Source: Mycolicibacterium arabiense (GTDB lineage: Bacteria; Actinomycetota; Actinomycetes; Mycobacteriales; Mycobacteriaceae). Taken from it: a DNA stretch of 64,000 nucleotides. Within the stretch, counting starts at the first letter, position 1. The number at the start of each line of letters is the position of its first letter. The translations under genes were made by a program, and so were the position numbers. The stretch lies in assembly GCF_010731815.2 (NCBI RefSeq), contig NZ_AP022593.1, positions 4,526,001-4,590,000 of the forward strand. The letters run 5' to 3'. Positions 61,178 to 64,000 of the stretch are shown in pieces. Under the pieces are notes generated by a model. That model was not told the origin of the DNA and did not search any database. It worked only from the letters and a program-made list of their open reading frames with translations.

Positions 61178-61960
61178 ATGGCAGGTCTGTTGCAGGACAA
61201 GGTCGTCGTCATCAGTGGTGTGGGCCCAGCGCTGGGCACCACCCTGGCTCGGCGATGTGCCGAGGAGGGCGCCGATCTCGTACTGGCTGCCCGCACGGTC
61301 GAGCGACTCGAGGACGTCGCCGGTCAGGTCACGGCATCGGGTAGGCGTGCCCTGGCAGTCGGCACCGACATCACCGACGAGGCGCAGGTCGCCAACCTGG
61401 TGTCCACCTCGATCGCGGAGTTCGGCAAGGTCGACGTCCTCATCAACAACGCGTTCCGCGTGCCGTCGATGAAGCCCTTCGCCAAGACCAGCTTCGACCA
61501 CATCCGCGACACGATCGAACTGACCGTGCTTGGCGCGCTGCGGCTGATCCAGGGTTTCACCCCGGCACTCACCGAAGCGAACGGGTCGGTCGTCAACGTC
61601 AACTCGATGGTGGTCCGGCACTCCGACCCCAAGCAGGGCGCGTACAAGATGGCCAAGTCGGCGCTGCTGGCCATGTCGCAGTCGCTGGCGAGCGAACTCG
61701 GCGAGGCCGGGATACGGGTCAACTCCGTTCTGCCGGGCTACATCTGGGGCGGGACCCTGCAGAGCTACTTCGAGCACCAGGCCGGCAAGTACGGCACCAC
61801 GGTGGACGAGATCTACAAGGCGGCTGCGGTCAACAGCGATCTGAAGCGGCTGCCCACCGAGGACGAGGTGGCCTCGGCCATCCTGTTCCTGGCCAGCGAC
61901 CTGTCCAGCGGCATCACCGGCCAGACAATCGACGTCAACTGCGGGGAGTACAAGGCGTGA
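61178..61960 (+). CDS. Short-chain dehydrogenase/reductase, homologue of Rv3530c
   Basis: 260 residues. A nucleotide-binding start VVVISGVGPALGTTLARRCAEEGADLVLAART, a NNAF segment, Ser in VVNVNSMVV, and YKMAK (catalytic Tyr/Lys) show an active classical SDR. GPAL differs from the usual TGxxxGxG but is typical of this subgroup. An alcohol or ketone of a steroid intermediate is the likely substrate. It overlaps the sulfotransferase-like gene by four bases. Confidence 0.92.
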   Translation: MAGLLQDKVVVISGVGPALGTTLARRCAEEGADLVLAARTVERLEDVAGQVTASGRRALAVGTDITDEAQVANLVSTSIAEFGKVDVLINNAFRVPSMKPFAKTSFDHIRDTIELTVLGALRLIQGFTPALTEANGSVVNVNSMVVRHSDPKQGAYKMAKSALLAMSQSLASELGEAGIRVNSVLPGYIWGGTLQSYFEHQAGKYGTTVDEIYKAAAVNSDLKRLPTEDEVASAILFLASDLSSGITGQTIDVNCGEYKA

Positions 61961-63099
61961 CGCGCACCAACGTCGGCACGGTCGACGATCTACACGCATC
62001 GGCGACCAAGGCCTGCGGTCTCGACGACTTCGGTTCCGACGACGACGATTACCGCGAGGCGCTCGCGGTCCTGCTCGAGTCCTATCAGCGCGACGCCGAC
62101 CTCACCGAACTCGGCAGCAAGATGCAGCGGTTCTTCGTGCGCAATGCGCTGGTGGCCCGGTTGGTGTCCGAGGCGGCGTTCAAGCAGCACCCGCAGCACG
62201 TCGACGTGCCGATCGAACGGCCCATCTTCGTCACCGGTCTGCCGCGCACCGGCACCACCGCGATCCACCGGCTGCTGACCGCGGACCCGCGGCACCAGGG
62301 CCTCGAGTTGTGGCTTGCCGAGTTCCCGCAGCCCCGCCCGCCACGCGAGACGTGGTCGCAGAACCCGGTGTTCCAGCAGCTCGACGCACAGTTCAGCAAG
62401 GCGCACGAGGAGAACCCGGACTACACCGGGCTGCACTACATGACCGCCGACGAGGTCGAGGAGTGCTGGCAGCTGCTGCGTCAGTCGCTGCACTCGGTGT
62501 CGTATGAGACCTTGGCACACATTCCCACGTATGCGCAGTGGCTGGCGGGCCGGGACTGGACGAAGTCCTATGCGCGGCACCGCAAGAACCTTCAGCTGAT
62601 CGGGTCGAACGATCCGGAGAAGCGATGGGTGCTCAAAAACCCCAGCCATCTGTTCGCGCTCGACGCCCTGTTCGCGACCTACCCCGACGCCCTGGTCGTG
62701 CAGTGCCATCGACCGGCCGAGACCATCATGGCCTCGATGTGCTCGCTCGCCCAGCACACCACCGAGGGGTGGTCGAACAGCTTCACCGGTGAGGTCATCG
62801 GACGCGACGCGATGGAGACCTGGTCACGGGGACTGCGGCTGTTCGACGCCGAACGCGCCAAGCACGATCCGGCCCGATTCTACGATCTCGACTACTTCGA
62901 GTTCGTCAAGGATCCGATCGCCGCGGTCGAAGGCGTGTACCGGCAGTTCGGCATCGACTTCACCGACGACGCGCGGGCGGCCATGGAGCACAGCCACGCC
63001 GAGAGCAAGAAGGGGCCGCGCGCACCCAAGCACACCTACTCGCTGGCGGACTACGGTCTGACCGCCGAGGAGGTCAAGGAGCGCTTCCAGGGCCTGTGA
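61957..63099 (+). CDS. Sulfotransferase-like protein, homologue of Rv3529c
   Basis: 380 residues from a GTG (GTGA overlap). PIFVTGLPRTGTTAIHRLL is the 5'-phosphosulfate binding loop of PAPS sulfotransferases, and VVQCHRPAETIMASMCSLA matches the 3'-phosphate binding region. The family in actinobacteria includes many uncharacterised members; sulfation of a steroid-derived alcohol or lipid is possible. It ends six bases from the convergent gene. Confidence 0.9.
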   Translation: MTRTNVGTVDDLHASATKACGLDDFGSDDDDYREALAVLLESYQRDADLTELGSKMQRFFVRNALVARLVSEAAFKQHPQHVDVPIERPIFVTGLPRTGTTAIHRLLTADPRHQGLELWLAEFPQPRPPRETWSQNPVFQQLDAQFSKAHEENPDYTGLHYMTADEVEECWQLLRQSLHSVSYETLAHIPTYAQWLAGRDWTKSYARHRKNLQLIGSNDPEKRWVLKNPSHLFALDALFATYPDALVVQCHRPAETIMASMCSLAQHTTEGWSNSFTGEVIGRDAMETWSRGLRLFDAERAKHDPARFYDLDYFEFVKDPIAAVEGVYRQFGIDFTDDARAAMEHSHAESKKGPRAPKHTYSLADYGLTAEEVKERFQGL

Positions 63100-63105
63100 G
63101 CGGAC

Positions 63106-63579
63106 CTAGCCGTCGCCGGGTGGGGGAGCGCTGGAGACTTCCTCGAGGCAGCCCTCGGCGACGGCGTGCCGGATGCTGTCGGACAGCTTCGGGCATGCCC
63201 GGCTTCGACTGCTGTCGCCGCCGGAGGCGCGGATCTCGGCGAACACCGCGCATCGCTGCGTTGCGGTCGAATTCCATTGCACGGCAGTGTGTTCTGGACC
63301 AAGCTTCTTCACCGCGACGGTGGCGTGACAGAACCGGCAGTCGACGGGCACCAGGCCGGCGGTGAGGTAGCGCTCCCTGTCCCGGCGGCTCGATTCGCGC
63401 ACCGCCGCCGCACGCTCGGGATCCGCGGCGAAGTCCGGTGCCTTCGACCAAGCACTGCCACCGGTTCCATCGGCGGACCCTGCGTGGTGATCGTCGTCGT
63501 CGTGACCGGTGAGCTGCAGCATCGAGCGAGCCAGACGGTCGACGTCCGGCGCTTGGGTCCGCTCGTCGTGCGCAGTCAT
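63106..63579 (-). CDS. Conserved hypothetical protein with Cys pairs, homologue of Rv3527
   Basis: 157 residues from the ATG at 63577-63579, overlapping the kshA stop by one base (TGATG). A His/Asp-rich stretch (GHDDDDHHAG) near residue 25 is followed by a central domain with VDCRFCHATVAVKK, RCAVFAE and SRACPKL, whose Cys/His residues could bind a metal. In M. tuberculosis the gene after kshA (Rv3527) has this position. It may help maturation or electron transfer of the hydroxylase; this is inference. Confidence 0.83.
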   Translation of the reverse strand: MTAHDERTQAPDVDRLARSMLQLTGHDDDDHHAGSADGTGGSAWSKAPDFAADPERAAAVRESSRRDRERYLTAGLVPVDCRFCHATVAVKKLGPEHTAVQWNSTATQRCAVFAEIRASGGDSSRSRACPKLSDSIRHAVAEGCLEEVSSAPPPGDG

Positions 63580-64000
63580 CAGGACACCTCGGTGGGCTGC
63601 TCCTGCGATTGCTGCGCGGACTCCTTCGCCGCTTCCTGCGCCTTCAGGTTCTCTTCGACCTCGACGTGCCACTTCTCGTTGGCGGCCGTGGTGTCGACCT
63701 CGATCTCGAAGCGGTCGGTCATGTCCGGCGTCACGTCGGCGACGTCGACGTAGAACTGCTGGTACCAACGTCGCATCTGGTACACCGCGCCGTCTTCCTC
63801 GACGAGCAGCGGGTTGTCGATCCGCGTCTTGTGCTTCCAGATCTCGACGTCCTGCATGAACCCCTTGCTGACGCCCTCGGTGAACACCCGGGCCAGCTTG
63901 TCGGAGGTCTTCTCGTCGACGCCCTTGGGCTTCTCGACGATGACGCCCCACTGCAGCACGAACGAGTCCTGGGTCACCGGGTAGTGGCAGTTGATCAGGA
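63579..64000 (-). CDS. kshA: 3-ketosteroid 9-alpha-hydroxylase oxygenase subunit, C-terminal part
   Basis: 140 codons of the C-terminal catalytic part are in the window; the frame continues beyond 64000 without a stop. LINCHYPVTQDSFVLQWGVIVEKPKG, FMQDVEIWKHKTRIDNPLL and EEDGAVYQMRRWYQQFYVDVADV are near-identical in style to KshA of other mycobacteria. KshA is the Rieske non-heme iron oxygenase that hydroxylates C9 of 3-ketosteroids with reductase KshB, and with KstD opens ring B. The Rieske domain lies outside the window. Translationally coupled to the next gene. Confidence 0.95.
   Translation of the reverse strand, partial: LINCHYPVTQDSFVLQWGVIVEKPKGVDEKTSDKLARVFTEGVSKGFMQDVEIWKHKTRIDNPLLVEEDGAVYQMRRWYQQFYVDVADVTPDMTDRFEIEVDTTAANEKWHVEVEENLKAQEAAKESAQQSQEQPTEVS

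Noticed and set aside
1..64000. tRNA, rRNA, riboswitch or prophage/integrase features
   Set aside because: None was recognised on either strand by eye; no cloverleaf with a conserved TpsiC arm or integrase-like protein was seen. A tRNAscan/Rfam search would be decisive.

Overview
The window is high-GC DNA of a Mycobacterium/Mycolicibacterium. The cholesterol/steroid catabolism genes at its right end (kshA end, kstD, hsaE-hsaG-hsaF, and homologues of M. tuberculosis Rv3527, Rv3529c, Rv3530c, Rv3531c and Rv3538) keep the order known from M. tuberculosis, inverted. KstR-type operators, a DUF1942 (MPT63-like) secreted protein and Gly/Gln-rich type VII secretion-like proteins agree. It looks like a rapidly growing environmental species, not M. 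tuberculosis itself.

Bases 1 to about 41,400 form a very large cell-surface or extracellular polysaccharide locus. It holds an initiating phosphoglycosyltransferase fused to a WecG/TagA glycosyltransferase, GDP-L-fucose genes (gmd, fcl), two GT4 and five GT2 glycosyltransferases, one GT-C membrane glycosyltransferase, two Wzx-like flippases, two Wzy-like polymerases, three tandem Wzz-like chain-length proteins, four left-handed beta-helix acyltransferases, three SGNH-type proteins and several glycan-cleaving enzymes (Tat lipoprotein of GH-A type, GHL15-like lipoprotein, heparinase II/III-like). An atypical response regulator sits beside the initiating transferase. The heparinase II/III gene is split by a 1,117-bp IS481-family element with a perfect 6-bp target duplication; in-silico excision restores one open frame.

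The most unusual part is a minus-strand operon of about 10.5 kb (25,620 down to 15,122). It joins a VOC protein, an acyltransferase, a GT2, an AMP-forming acyl ligase, an SGNH-like protein, a phosphopantetheinyl transferase, an ACP-like protein lacking the carrier serine, an AsnB-type amidotransferase and a NadE-type ATP pyrophosphatase to fcl and a flippase; a second, canonical ACP lies just upstream. I infer a dedicated route that activates, carries and amidates an acyl group used to decorate the fucose-containing glycan.

Bases 41,800 to 44,850 hold two probable type VII secretion-type proteins and a membrane-anchored protein, with a perfect CRP-type palindrome upstream and a strong convergent terminator downstream. 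Bases 44,870 to 51,460 hold the DUF1942 protein, then the divergent steroid operons around a KstR box (MaoC hydratase and KstD leftwards; HsaE, HsaG, HsaF rightwards). An 8.5-kb block (hemolysin III, a duplicated secreted protein, a metal-type permease pair, RecQ-like helicase, DoxX-like protein, IclR regulator) separates hsaF from the Rv3531c-Rv3530c-Rv3529c homologues, where M. tuberculosis has PPE61/PPE62. The window ends inside kshA.
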